A stretch of DNA of 64,000 nucleotides from a virus, in the IMG/VR virus record IMGVR_UViG_3300028920_000022, positions 1 through 64,000 of that record. One strand, given 5' to 3'. The position numbers and the translations under genes are program-made. The stretch's first letter is position 1; the number at the start of each line of letters is the position of its first letter. The notes below the pieces were generated by a model. The model did no database searches and had not been told where the DNA came from. It saw only the letters and a list, made by a program, of their open reading frames with translations. This document shows, in pieces, positions 47,639-54,184 of this stretch.

Positions 47639-47859
47639 TCTATTATCTCCCGTATGATTATCTCTTCACAACTTATCTCTTCAGGTCTTTTAGGTAAATC
47701 TCTCCCGTTTAATTCGGAAATAACCATCCTCCCTAATCCGTCACTCTCGTCATATACCAATAATCCGCATTCGCTACACCTGTAATAATAATCCTCAAAT
47801 ACTACTCCGTTATAAAACTCCCTGTCCTCGTCAGTTAATTCCTTGAATCTGTGATTCAT
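47635..47859 (-). CDS. HCCC-tail protein, NHR variant
   Basis: 74 aa. H3 (NHRFK), C28/C31 in YRCSECG, MVISELNG, C64 in ISCEE, tail IIIREIIE. Confidence 0.83.
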   Translation of the reverse strand: MNHRFKELTDEDREFYNGVVFEDYYYRCSECGLLVYDESDGLGRMVISELNGRDLPKRPEEISCEEIIIREIIE

Positions 47860-48122
47860 TCGATTATCTCTCTTATTACTAATTCGTTGTATTTTATTGC
47901 GTATTCATCACAAGTTATTACTTCAGAACTCTTGCCAATAAATACCACACTTAATCCGCTCATCCATGATATTAGAAATTCACCGTATTCTTCGTATACT
48001 ACTAATCCACATTCCTTACATTTATAATAATTTTCCAATATCTCCGGATTACAGAAACCTAAAGCTTGTGTTTGTAATTCCTTTACCTCATCCTCCTCCA
48101 TCTTTTCGAAATTGTGCCTCAT
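47856..48122 (-). CDS. HCCC-tail protein with insert before tail
   Basis: 88 aa. H3 (RHNFE), C35/C38 in YKCKECG, FLISWMSG, C71 in ITCDE, insert YAIKYN, tail LVIREIIE. Confidence 0.82.
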   Translation of the reverse strand: MRHNFEKMEEDEVKELQTQALGFCNPEILENYYKCKECGLVVYEEYGEFLISWMSGLSVVFIGKSSEVITCDEYAIKYNELVIREIIE

Positions 48123-48319
48123 TCGATTATTCCCCGTATTATCCATTCGTTACAACTTATTAAAGATGGATCTTTTCCAAGATATTCAAGGCTGTTATTA
48201 AAATGGGACATTAACATTTTATCGTCCTCTAAATATAATACCATCCCACATTCTTCGCATTTGTAATGGTATTGTGATAATTCAGCGATTTTCTTCATCC
48301 TGTGCGTCCCTATCTTCAT
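48119..48319 (-). CDS. HCCC-tail protein, GTH clade
   Basis: 66 aa. H6 (GTHRM), C21/C24 in YKCEECG, LMSHFN, C56 in ISCNE, tail WIIRGIIE. Starts 29 nt after the stop of the first array gene; the gap holds an AT-rich 15-mer also found inverted at 46461. Confidence 0.83.
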   Translation of the reverse strand: MKIGTHRMKKIAELSQYHYKCEECGMVLYLEDDKMLMSHFNNSLEYLGKDPSLISCNEWIIRGIIE

Positions 48320-48336
48320 CGGAAAAACCTACATCC

Positions 48337-48351
48337 CGTTTTATATATTTA
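48337..48351. repeat. AT-rich 15-mer, inverted pair (right copy)
   Basis: CGTTTTATATATTTA, the exact reverse complement of 46461-46475. Confidence 0.4.
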
Positions 48352-48573
48352 CACTATTATCTCACCTATGATAAAATCATCGCAACTTATCTTCAAAGGA
48401 TTTTGTGGGTATGAACCGTTGATACGCGAAACTACAAACTCTTCGCTAAGATAGTATAAAATTATCCCACATGTGCTGCATTTGTAATATGTCCAATTTG
48501 TTTTGGGACATTGTGGGTGGTATGGATCTTTTATTTCTATTAATTCGTGCGTCCCTACCTCGATTACTTGCAT
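48349..48573 (-). CDS. HCCC-tail protein, first gene of the array
   Basis: 74 aa from ATG 48573 (another ATG lies two codons earlier). H9 (GTHEL), C32/C35 in YKCSTCG, FVVSRING, C64 in ISCDD, tail IIGEIIV. Transcription of the array must begin upstream, in 48.58-48.75 kb, where I see only AT-rich sequence and no strong consensus promoter. Confidence 0.82.
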   Translation of the reverse strand: MQVIEVGTHELIEIKDPYHPQCPKTNWTYYKCSTCGIILYYLSEEFVVSRINGSYPQNPLKISCDDFIIGEIIV

Positions 48574-48884
48574 ATTCAACCCCGTTCTCGAATTTTAAAA
48601 GCTTGAAACGTAGTTTCTTTTTTATTTTTTCTTATCGTAATCCAATATTTTAAAACATTTTTGGGCATCTAAGTGCTCGAAATTAAAGGACTTTTTCACT
48701 TGGCTATGAGAGCTTATCACAGTTTGTAGGAAAAAACAAGGGGTTTTGTGAAGGGGGATTATTATAAGTTTGTAGAGAGATTGGTTTTAAATAATTGTAC
48801 AGGGTTTTTGCTTCGGTTATTCCCCAAGGTTTCAGGTTTCCCCAGTTTCTACGGCTTCTTCAGCTCTGGTTTCTACGGTTTACT

Positions 48885-49043
48885 CCAGTTTCTTTTTCGG
48901 TTGCCGCCGTTTCGGTTGCCATATTTCGATTGCCCCCGTTTCGGTTTCTTATTCGTTTTCGGTTTCTTATTCGGTTTCGGTTGCCATATTTCGGTTTTCT
49001 TATTCGGTTTCGGTTGCTTATTCGGTTGCTACATATTCGTTTG
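48885..49043. repeat. Degenerate tandem repeat of TTTCGGTT units
   Basis: About ten imperfect copies of TTTCGGTTGCC or TTTCGGTTTCTTATTCGG in tandem (the other strand reads AACCGAAA...). Spacing of 11-18 nt resembles iterons. The low-complexity ORFs across it look artefactual. Confidence 0.7.
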
Positions 49044-49273
49044 CCATAACACAGGTGGAGGGGGCGCCCGCCAGGGCGCGGCTGTCAACCCTTTATTGCG
49101 ATTCCAATATCCCCACAAACTATCCCACTTTCCACCCAAACTCTATTACCTTTCCATTCACTCTTTAATTCTTTTCCCCACTTTCTATTCTTACTGTTTT
49201 CTTTTTCTTCTCTCATCGAATATTCTTAAACCTTCGTTATTATTAGTTAAAACAAAACACTTTCAAAACTTAA

Positions 49274-49462
49274 ATGTTTTCCAATACTTATAACTTGTTA
49301 CAGAAAAAAACGAATGATTCTCGACAATTATCTGGCAACACCAAACAACTATTGACAACCTTAAACCCCTCATGCTTTATTATCCGCTTTCTTATTCCTG
49401 CCATAGCTAACCCCGTGGAATCATTGAGGAATGTAAAAGAAGGAATAAGGAAGTTGACATAG
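49274..49462 (+). CDS. Doubtful small ORF
   Basis: 62 aa with no good ribosome site; ends KLT-TAG inside a TTGACA-TAG stretch. Composition is intermediate. Listed because it lies at the start of the right arm; may not be translated. Confidence 0.25.
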   Translation: MFSNTYNLLQKKTNDSRQLSGNTKQLLTTLNPSCFIIRFLIPAIANPVESLRNVKEGIRKLT

Positions 49463-49511
49463 TAGGAGGGATTGGGGTAAGGTTTGAGTCAATCGAACGG
49501 AGGCAAAGACA

Positions 49512-49829
49512 ATGGTTGTCAGTTTTGCAACGAAGGGTGGAGGCTCACAGCGAGCGCGGCGCCGGAGGCGAGCGGAGCGGAAAACCAGGCGGTATCCTCA
49601 GATTGAGGCACGAATGGCGCGGAACAATCGTCCGAGCCGGAAGCCAGAGAAGCAGCGGGAAAAGCCGGTCAATCTGACAGGACCGTGGACGATTCGGGAG
49701 GCGCGGGTGGCATTGCGTCGGCATGCAGAGTCGGGGCTGAGTCAACGTGCGTTTGCGGAAGCGGAAGGGTTCCCGGTGGGAAGGTTGTCAACGTGGCGGA
49801 AGCGATTGGAGGTTGACAGAGCCAGCTAA
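49512..49829 (+). CDS. Transposase-accessory-like HTH protein
   Basis: 105 aa. A very basic N-terminus (RARRRRRAERKTRR), then an HTH: ARVALRRHAESGLSQRAFAE with EGFPVGRLSTWRKRLE, the pattern of IS66-type OrfA/TnpA proteins that bind DNA. No transposase or terminal inverted repeats are seen nearby, so it may be a captured DNA-binding protein. Preceded by TTGACA at 49454. Confidence 0.65.
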   Translation: MVVSFATKGGGSQRARRRRRAERKTRRYPQIEARMARNNRPSRKPEKQREKPVNLTGPWTIREARVALRRHAESGLSQRAFAEAEGFPVGRLSTWRKRLEVDRAS

Positions 49830-49841
49830 TTGTGCGAATAT
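49813..49841 (+). promoter_or_regulatory. Sigma70-type promoter
   Basis: TTGACA-N17-GAATAT, lying over the end of the HTH gene. Its spacer closely resembles that at 50047 (GAGCCxGxTAATT), so the two are duplicates. Confidence 0.6.
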
Positions 49842-49876
49842 AGGCTTAGTCAGTCAGCGAGAAAAGAGTTACGACC

Positions 49877-50050
49877 ATGTGGGATCTTTGGGTAGAATAT
49901 GGCGGGCTGGTATCATTCTTAGTCCTTGTCAACGGTTGGATTCTTTTCATTGCGCGGATGATTAGGCGCCTTGAAAAGGCAGACATTCAAGAGGGTAATT
50001 CCTCCACTTGTTACTGTCATAGTTTGCCTTTTTATGTTTTCTTCCGTTGA
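49877..50050 (+). CDS. 57-aa membrane protein
   Basis: 57 aa, ATG 49877. One hydrophobic helix GGLVSFLVLVNGWILFIARM then a basic turn RRLEK. The TGA stop is part of the TTGACA box of the next promoter. Confidence 0.6.
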   Translation: MWDLWVEYGGLVSFLVLVNGWILFIARMIRRLEKADIQEGNSSTCYCHSLPFYVFFR

Positions 50051-50075
50051 CAGAGCCGGTTAATTCTGGCATAAA
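50047..50075 (+). promoter_or_regulatory. Sigma70-type promoter, stop codon inside -35
   Basis: TTGACA-N17-CATAAA. The upstream gene's TGA (50048-50050) lies within TTGACA. Drives the RadC-like gene through a leader of about 225 nt. Confidence 0.65.
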
Positions 50076-50120
50076 GGGAACATCCTTAAAACATAACTTT
50101 TCCGGGTTCAATCCCTGAAC

Positions 50121-50150
50121 GCCCCAAACAGTTCGGCTGCTGGGGCTTTT
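50121..50150 (+). terminator. Terminator-like hairpin in the RadC-like leader
   Basis: GCCCCA/TGGGGC stem with inner CAG/CTG, followed by TTTT. Sits between promoter and gene, so attenuation is possible. Confidence 0.5.
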
Positions 50151-50306
50151 GGGGTAGGAATAGTTTCTCTCTCTTGAAAGGATCATCAGGAGTCCACGGA
50201 AAGACAATCGGAATTGGACTTTCGATTGAGAGGTTCCCGCAGGCGCAACGCGGGGATTGATTAATTCCGCCTGATGGTTCTTTCAAGGCAGAGGAAGGCA
50301 ATTCCA

Positions 50307-50735
50307 ATGTATAGAATTCCGATCTATGAATGCCAGTTGGTTCAATGTGGTGAGCAAGTTCACAGCGTGGATCGGGTGGATTGTTTCGAGCAAGCGACCC
50401 GAATCATTCACGGGATGACCAAACATTCCCCTTGTGAACGGATCATTGTGGTCTATCTGAACGGTGCCAACGGGCTCATGGGAGCGGAGCAGGTTTCTCA
50501 GGGTGGGCTGCATGGGTGTGCCATTATGCCGCGGGATGTAGTCCGTGGCGCCCTGGTGGCAAACGCTAGTGCGATCGTTATCGGACACAATCATCCTTCT
50601 GGTGATCCGACTCCCAGCGTGGAGGATATTCGGATGACCGAAGAGTTGGCGAAAGTCTGCGATATGATTGGGGTTCCGCTGCTGGACCATGTGATTGTCA
50701 CCCGGGACGGCAAGTCGCGGTCAATATTGTCTTGA
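50307..50735 (+). CDS. radC: RadC/JAB-family protein
   Basis: 142 aa from ATG 50307 (GGAAGG upstream). JAMM metal motif HNHPSGDPTPSVED (H94, H96, S104, D107) after GANGLMGAEQVSQGG and PRDVVRGALVANASAIVIGHN, the RadC core; the N-terminal helix-hairpin-helix of full RadC is absent. RadC-family proteins of mobile elements are called DNA repair proteins, but their role is unsettled. Stop overlaps the next -35 box. Confidence 0.9.
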   Translation: MYRIPIYECQLVQCGEQVHSVDRVDCFEQATRIIHGMTKHSPCERIIVVYLNGANGLMGAEQVSQGGLHGCAIMPRDVVRGALVANASAIVIGHNHPSGDPTPSVEDIRMTEELAKVCDMIGVPLLDHVIVTRDGKSRSILS

Positions 50736-50760
50736 CATAACTTTTTGGCTGTGGTATTCT
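50732..50760 (+). promoter_or_regulatory. Sigma70-type promoter, stop codon inside -35
   Basis: TTGACA-N17-TATTCT; contains the RadC-like TGA. Confidence 0.68.
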
Positions 50761-50800
50761 CGCGTTGCTTTCGACGCATACAGCGGCGAAGCAACGCGAG
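50759..50800 (+). repeat. Strong 5'-leader hairpin
   Basis: CTCGCGTTGCTT pairs perfectly with AAGCAACGCGAG (12 bp, extendable by CG pairs) starting at about the expected transcript start; 14 nt before ATG 50815. Probably a transcript-stabilising 5' hairpin or regulator site. Confidence 0.7.
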
Positions 50801-50814
50801 AAAGGTTGATTAGA

Positions 50815-51060
50815 ATGTTTGCAATTCACCTATGCGCGTCCAACGATCTGAACGGCAATGCTCGGCGATGTTTCCTGGTTTTCGATCGGGAGGTTCCGGT
50901 TGCCTGCGTTGACGAGGGTTGTGCTGGCAGAGGCGCCCTGAAACGAGCGGGATTCGAGGATTGTCCGGTCCAAGCCAGTTTCCAGGTTCCGCCGGCAGAA
51001 TATCGCAGCTGTCTCAAGTTTTACCCCAACCGGAAGGTTGACATTCGTTCGATAGTGTGA
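50815..51060 (+). CDS. Hypothetical Cys-containing protein
   Basis: 81 aa, GAAAGG before ATG 50815. Five Cys spread over the chain (CASND, RRCFLV, VACVDEGC, EDCPVQ, RSCLK) suggest a metal site or disulfides. No family known to me. Confidence 0.65.
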   Translation: MFAIHLCASNDLNGNARRCFLVFDREVPVACVDEGCAGRGALKRAGFEDCPVQASFQVPPAEYRSCLKFYPNRKVDIRSIV

Positions 51061-51066
51061 GAGAAT
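51038..51066 (+). promoter_or_regulatory. Sigma70-type promoter inside upstream gene end
   Basis: TTGACA-N17-GAGAAT; here the box lies in frame within the C-terminus (KVDIRSIV) rather than on the stop. Confidence 0.55.
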
Positions 51067-51078
51067 CTGGAACATATC

Positions 51079-51363
51079 ATGCCACGCGAATATTACTTTG
51101 AGGGGTTGGAACCTAGCGGCACCCTTGCAGATCACTGTTATGGCAGGCGTATCTACATACACCGAAACGGGCTGATTCCAGAGACAGTGAAAAAGGTGCT
51201 AGACTTCGTCTCAGTGTGGGGAGGGTGGGACAAGAATATTGACGGTTGGTTGGGGTGGGAATTACCCATTAACCGGGCGGAAGCAGAAAACGCTTTCTTT
51301 CTGGCACGGAAAGTATTAGAACACGAAAGGTTCCGCCGGCTATCGAATCGACCTTGGAAGTAA
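51079..51363 (+). CDS. Hypothetical protein
   Basis: 94 aa starting MPREYYFEGLEPSGT; Trp-rich centre (VWGGWDKNIDGWLGW). No recognised motif. Confidence 0.65.
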   Translation: MPREYYFEGLEPSGTLADHCYGRRIYIHRNGLIPETVKKVLDFVSVWGGWDKNIDGWLGWELPINRAEAENAFFLARKVLEHERFRRLSNRPWK

Positions 51364-51365
51364 CA

Positions 51366-51394
51366 TTGACATTCGCCTTTTGGTGTGAGATAAT
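51366..51394 (+). promoter_or_regulatory. Sigma70-type promoter
   Basis: TTGACA-N17-GATAAT, starting 3 nt after the upstream stop; spacer resembles that at 51038 (TTCG...GTGTGA). Confidence 0.7.
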
Positions 51395-51400
51395 CTGACC

Positions 51401-51574
51401 ATGAAGCACTATCAATCTGGTATCGAGTGGAGAACCGGTGCAGTCAACCAATTACAGCACCGCGGTAACAAGTGGTTTCTGATCACTTGTCAAAACGGGA
51501 ACACGAACGAAACTCCCGTGTCCAAGAAGATAGCGAAGTCTCTCCTGGCGGGAGGCATGAGCTACGGGTCATGA
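51401..51574 (+). CDS. 57-aa hypothetical protein
   Basis: 57 aa; basic beta-rich start (MKHYQSGIEWRTGAVNQLQH), ends GGMSYGS. Its start lies within 7 nt of the -10, so the transcript may be leaderless or nearly so. Coupled by ATGA to the next ORF. Confidence 0.6.
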   Translation: MKHYQSGIEWRTGAVNQLQHRGNKWFLITCQNGNTNETPVSKKIAKSLLAGGMSYGS

Positions 51575-51642
51575 CAGACTTTCGGCACGGGTTTTTGGTG
51601 GGGGCAACGTTAGCATTCCTACTGATGGGGATCATGTTGTGA
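51571..51642 (+). CDS. 23-aa membrane peptide
   Basis: 23 aa: MTDFRHGF then LVGATLAFLLMGIML, one membrane helix. Overlaps the gene before (ATGA) and the gene after (GTGA) by 4 nt each, which argues for real translation. Confidence 0.5.
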   Translation: MTDFRHGFLVGATLAFLLMGIML

Positions 51643-51824
51643 AAGACTTCGGGTTAGTGGAGCTGGAGGAGAGGTTTCCGGCGGCATATGGGGCGTTGTC
51701 GGAACCGTACCGAAACGATTCCTGTTTGGTGTTTTTCGTTGACATAAACGGGAATCTATGTGCGGAGCTGGACATAGGGGGAGAATATCTCTGGACGGGG
51801 GAAAAGTGGGTTACAATCGGGTAA
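51639..51824 (+). CDS. Hypothetical protein (GTG start)
   Basis: 61 aa. VDINGNLCAELDIGGEYLWTGEKW is a beta-rich stretch; no family known. GTG overlaps the upstream TGA. Confidence 0.6.
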   Translation: MKDFGLVELEERFPAAYGALSEPYRNDSCLVFFVDINGNLCAELDIGGEYLWTGEKWVTIG

Positions 51825-51844
51825 AAGCCTGATAGGGTAAAGCT

Positions 51845-52240
51845 ATGAAAAAGATTATTGACGGAATGGCTCGCGCCATGTACGTATGCTGGTGGGCGGA
51901 CCGGGAGGAAGAGAGGGGACGCAGCCACGGAGGGGAGGAGTTAACCGAGGTTGCTCCTGCAACGAACCGGCACGCCAAGGATCGAGCGTGGCTATTGTGC
52001 GGGATGTTCGAGCAACTGAACGGATTGAGCATCATGTCCCTTTTCGTGCGAGCCATGATTGCTGATGGCATCCTGCCGAGTTGGGAGTATACGGACGACC
52101 AGTTTCGGGAGGCATACGAGCGATATTCGGGGGAATTCGGGCATTACTTGGCAATGAGGGCAACCGGCACGGGGTGTGCGTGGGAGGACGATCACGCCAA
52201 GTTTGAGATTGAGTACCCGAATTACGAATATTACGCTTGA
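51845..52240 (+). CDS. Hypothetical acidic protein
   Basis: 131 aa, AAAGCT/GGGTAAAG before ATG 51845. Acidic, Trp- and Glu-rich (VCWWADREEERGRS), ends EYPNYEYYA. The TGA is inside the next TTGACA. Confidence 0.65.
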   Translation: MKKIIDGMARAMYVCWWADREEERGRSHGGEELTEVAPATNRHAKDRAWLLCGMFEQLNGLSIMSLFVRAMIADGILPSWEYTDDQFREAYERYSGEFGHYLAMRATGTGCAWEDDHAKFEIEYPNYEYYA

Positions 52241-52265
52241 CACGTGTTTCTAAACGTGCGAACAT
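52237..52265 (+). promoter_or_regulatory. Sigma70-type promoter, stop codon inside -35
   Basis: TTGACA-N17-GAACAT. No coding gene follows for 260 nt; it would transcribe the structured region at 52303. Confidence 0.55.
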
Positions 52266-52302
52266 GGGTTTCATCAAAAGGAGAGAATAAGACTTATCAA
52301 GA

Positions 52303-52444
52303 AAAACCGCCAGGGTAGCTCCTCCGACGTTCAAGGTTTAGCTAACTTTTGGGCGACTTAAACTGGCAATCTCAGGAAAGCACCTGGGGAGCCTAGATAA
52401 AAGGACCAGAGAATAATGGTTTAGGGTTTTCTGGTGGCGGTTTT
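52303..52444 (+). ncRNA. Candidate structured RNA closed by a 10-bp helix
   Basis: AAAACCGCCA (52303-52312) pairs perfectly with TGGCGGTTTT (52435-52444), enclosing 122 nt with further complementary arms (TAGCTCC with GGGAGCCTA). No ORF longer than a few codons. It has a promoter about 40 nt upstream, like its coding neighbours, and another promoter follows before the next gene. I recognise no known RNA family. Confidence 0.5.
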
Positions 52445-52488
52445 ACTTGGTTAAAAAAGGGTTTTACAATGTCAGACTGGGAAAAAGG

Positions 52489-52517
52489 TTGACAGTCCCT
52501 CTTAATTGAGGTAAAAA
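52489..52517 (+). promoter_or_regulatory. Sigma70-type promoter
   Basis: TTGACA-N17-TAAAAA, 8 nt before ATG 52525. Confidence 0.62.
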
Positions 52518-52524
52518 GGGAACA

Positions 52525-52782
52525 ATGAACAAGCGGCAGTGGACACACTACTTCAAGGTACAGGGGCACGGACGTTTTCCCTACGATATGCTTCGGTATG
52601 ATCGGTGTTATCCGGCATACGAAGATGAATCATACAAGCTGGACACCACGGATATGCCCATAGCCAAGTATCTGGAGGATCGGGTGGTAGAATTGGTGCA
52701 TGTGGGCTCGCCGGACTGGCGCCCCATGAAAGCCCGTTGGACTTCGTTCGGCTGGCATGTGGTAGAAACCAGAAAAGCTTGA
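52525..52782 (+). CDS. Hypothetical protein
   Basis: 85 aa; start MNKRQWTHYFKVQGHGRF, Trp/Tyr-rich, no motif. Stop TGA lies in the next TTGACA. Confidence 0.65.
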   Translation: MNKRQWTHYFKVQGHGRFPYDMLRYDRCYPAYEDESYKLDTTDMPIAKYLEDRVVELVHVGSPDWRPMKARWTSFGWHVVETRKA

Positions 52783-52807
52783 CAATCGGTTCTAAAAGAG
52801 GTAAAAG
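52779..52807 (+). promoter_or_regulatory. Sigma70-type promoter, stop codon inside -35
   Basis: TTGACA-N17-TAAAAG; near copy of the promoter at 52489, including GGGAACAATG after it. Confidence 0.65.
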
Positions 52808-52813
52808 GGAACA

Positions 52814-53002
52814 ATGAAGCACACGGACAGAAAGAGTCGAGCGGACACAATCCCGGTTATCTGTGACAAGTGCGGAGCGGAAGCCAGAGGATTCCCGGGG
52901 ATGAGTCACCGAAGGTGTTCCGGGCAGGGAGACCAGGGACCGCGGGAAAAGCGAGCTGAGCGGCTGGCGCCCAAGAATCGAGGAGTCTGGCGAGCCGGCT
53001 GA
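52814..53002 (+). CDS. Small basic zinc-knuckle protein
   Basis: 62 aa. ICDKCGAEARGFPGMSHRRC: CxxC plus H37-x2-C40, a likely zinc site, followed by an Arg-rich tail (PREKRAERLAPKNRG). Different from the left-arm family: no IIREIIE tail. Confidence 0.65.
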   Translation: MKHTDRKSRADTIPVICDKCGAEARGFPGMSHRRCSGQGDQGPREKRAERLAPKNRGVWRAG

Positions 53003-53039
53003 GAGGACTAATCAACCAAAAACCGCCAAAGAGCAGAAA

Positions 53040-53268
53040 GAGGTTGTTTATAGGATAGAATAAGAGTAAACTCGGGGCGTGAGGGATCAAACGGGATCAA
53101 ACGGGTCTCTCACGCCTCGAATAGGGCACAGCAGAATAGTTTAGGCAGCGCGGCAACATAACCCTCACCGCCCCTGATTCCTTCTGTGCCGTATTCGGGG
53201 AGCCGCCCGAGCCCTATCGCGCCAGGGGTAATACTGGCGCTTAGATTAAACCCAGAGTAATTCTGAGG
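53040..53268 (+). ncRNA. Candidate structured leader RNA
   Basis: A 266-nt gap (53003-53268) with several helices: GGCGTGAG/CTCACGCC (53076/53109) around a direct repeat GGGATCAAAC x2; GGCACAG/CTGTGCC (53125/53184) with competing TAGGGC/GCCCTA (53122/53211); GCGCCA/TGGCGC (53219/53235). Mutually exclusive pairings suggest a switch, or a small RNA upstream of the gene at 53269. Confidence 0.45.
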
Positions 53269-53538
53269 ATGACTACCGACAAGCAAAACGTTCTTTTTCG
53301 GAATATTCAGAAAAGACTGAATACGCTCGATGAAGCAAAACAGGATGATGACACAATCATTGTCTCGTTTTATTCGGATCAAAACCATCAAAAACTGGTT
53401 CTGACCCTATGGATTCGCAACCATACCGCCACGGTAGCCACTTCGGTTGCGGCGCCGGTTCACGGCTGGAAACAGCATGCAGCGGCTTGGCAACGGGCGG
53501 AAGAATTGGTATACTACCACAACCTAACGGATGGTTGA
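53269..53538 (+). CDS. Hypothetical protein
   Basis: 89 aa, TGAGG 4 nt before the ATG. Helix then beta strands (TIIVSFYSDQNHQKLVLTLW). No motif recognised. Confidence 0.65.
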   Translation: MTTDKQNVLFRNIQKRLNTLDEAKQDDDTIIVSFYSDQNHQKLVLTLWIRNHTATVATSVAAPVHGWKQHAAAWQRAEELVYYHNLTDG

Positions 53539-53554
53539 TTCCGGTAAAAAAGGC

Positions 53555-53584
53555 TTGACAATTTTTTCAATTGATGTAGGATAC
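53555..53584 (+). promoter_or_regulatory. Sigma70-type promoter
   Basis: TTGACA, 17-18 nt, AGGATA/GGATAC, 5 nt before ATG 53589. Confidence 0.58.
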
Positions 53585-53588
53585 TGTC

Positions 53589-53813
53589 ATGAAACTTCAA
53601 GAAGTCGTGGACGCATTCACTCGCGGGGAAGTTGGTTCTGGAAACAACGTAATGTCGACTGGGGATAGGGTATATTCCTATCAGATGTTGATTGCGCAGC
53701 GGATTGATGGGAAGGTTCGCGTGGTGAATCCGAAGTGCAGTCCAAGCCGGACGACCAGCAAACACATCAATGCGGTTCTGCGGGCGTGTCCGGGTGCAGG
53801 GGTGGGCATCTGA
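53589..53813 (+). CDS. Hypothetical protein
   Basis: 74 aa beginning MKLQEVVDAFTRGEVGSG; ends CPGAGVGI. No family recognised. Confidence 0.6.
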   Translation: MKLQEVVDAFTRGEVGSGNNVMSTGDRVYSYQMLIAQRIDGKVRVVNPKCSPSRTTSKHINAVLRACPGAGVGI

Positions 53814-53822
53814 AGGTAAACA

Positions 53823-53879
53823 ATGGCAATCAAGTACACAACCACAGTTGACGTTCAGTCAGCATCGATGAAAGGGTAG
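53823..53879 (+). CDS. Possible 18-aa peptide
   Basis: ATG 53823 has GAAGG at good spacing and opens 18 codons (MAIKYTTTVDVQSASMKG) before the next gene. Too short to be sure. Confidence 0.3.
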   Translation: MAIKYTTTVDVQSASMKG

Positions 53880-53883
53880 CAAC

Positions 53884-54120
53884 ATGGCAAAAACGAGAAA
53901 GAAGATGCCGCAAGATGCGGTCTTGTTCAAGTCTGAGAGCGTGTGCGCCGGCGGGACGATCATTGGCCCAGTATGGGTTCGGCGGAAAGGCAAGATTAGC
54001 AACTACAAGGACAGCGACCTACTGATCAGCGGGACCAAGAAGTTCTACCCGGAGTGGTTCACGCTGGGTGAGGCTCGTCGCCTCGCCAAGGTTTTGGATC
54101 TTGAATTCGAGGATGCCTGA
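53884..54120 (+). CDS. Hypothetical protein
   Basis: 78 aa; AAAGGG before the start. Basic N-terminus, VCAGGTIIGPVWVRRKGK, C-terminal helix LGEARRLAKVLDLEFED. No motif known. Confidence 0.65.
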   Translation: MAKTRKKMPQDAVLFKSESVCAGGTIIGPVWVRRKGKISNYKDSDLLISGTKKFYPEWFTLGEARRLAKVLDLEFEDA

Positions 54121-54184
54121 CTGGCAAGGACCGGCGAAAACGGATAATAAAGAGGTCGCTTTTACTTCGGTAGAAAAGAAGACA

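Larger units (their letters stand above)
48580..49511. other. Repeat-rich, gene-poor boundary region
   Basis: No convincing gene in about 900 nt. It separates the AT-rich minus-strand array from the GC-richer plus-strand arm, and so marks a change of strand, composition and gene organisation. It holds the TTCGG repeat block (48885-49043), a GCGCCC/GGGCGC hairpin near 49065-49080, pyrimidine-rich sequence, and TTGACA boxes at about 49352 and 49454. An origin, a terminus or an assembly joint are all possible. Confidence 0.6.

Noticed and set aside
1619-48573. Array read as CRISPR or simple tandem repeat
   Set aside because: Units are 190-350-nt coding genes with strongly diverged sequence; only junctions and motifs repeat.
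48748-49293. 181-aa ORF across the TTCGG repeat block
   Set aside because: Almost all Phe/Gly/Leu/Cys from simple repeats, open in two frames, no ribosome site; looks like non-coding repeat DNA.
49512-49829. Complete insertion sequence
   Set aside because: Only an HTH-type accessory-like protein; no transposase, inverted repeats or target duplication seen.
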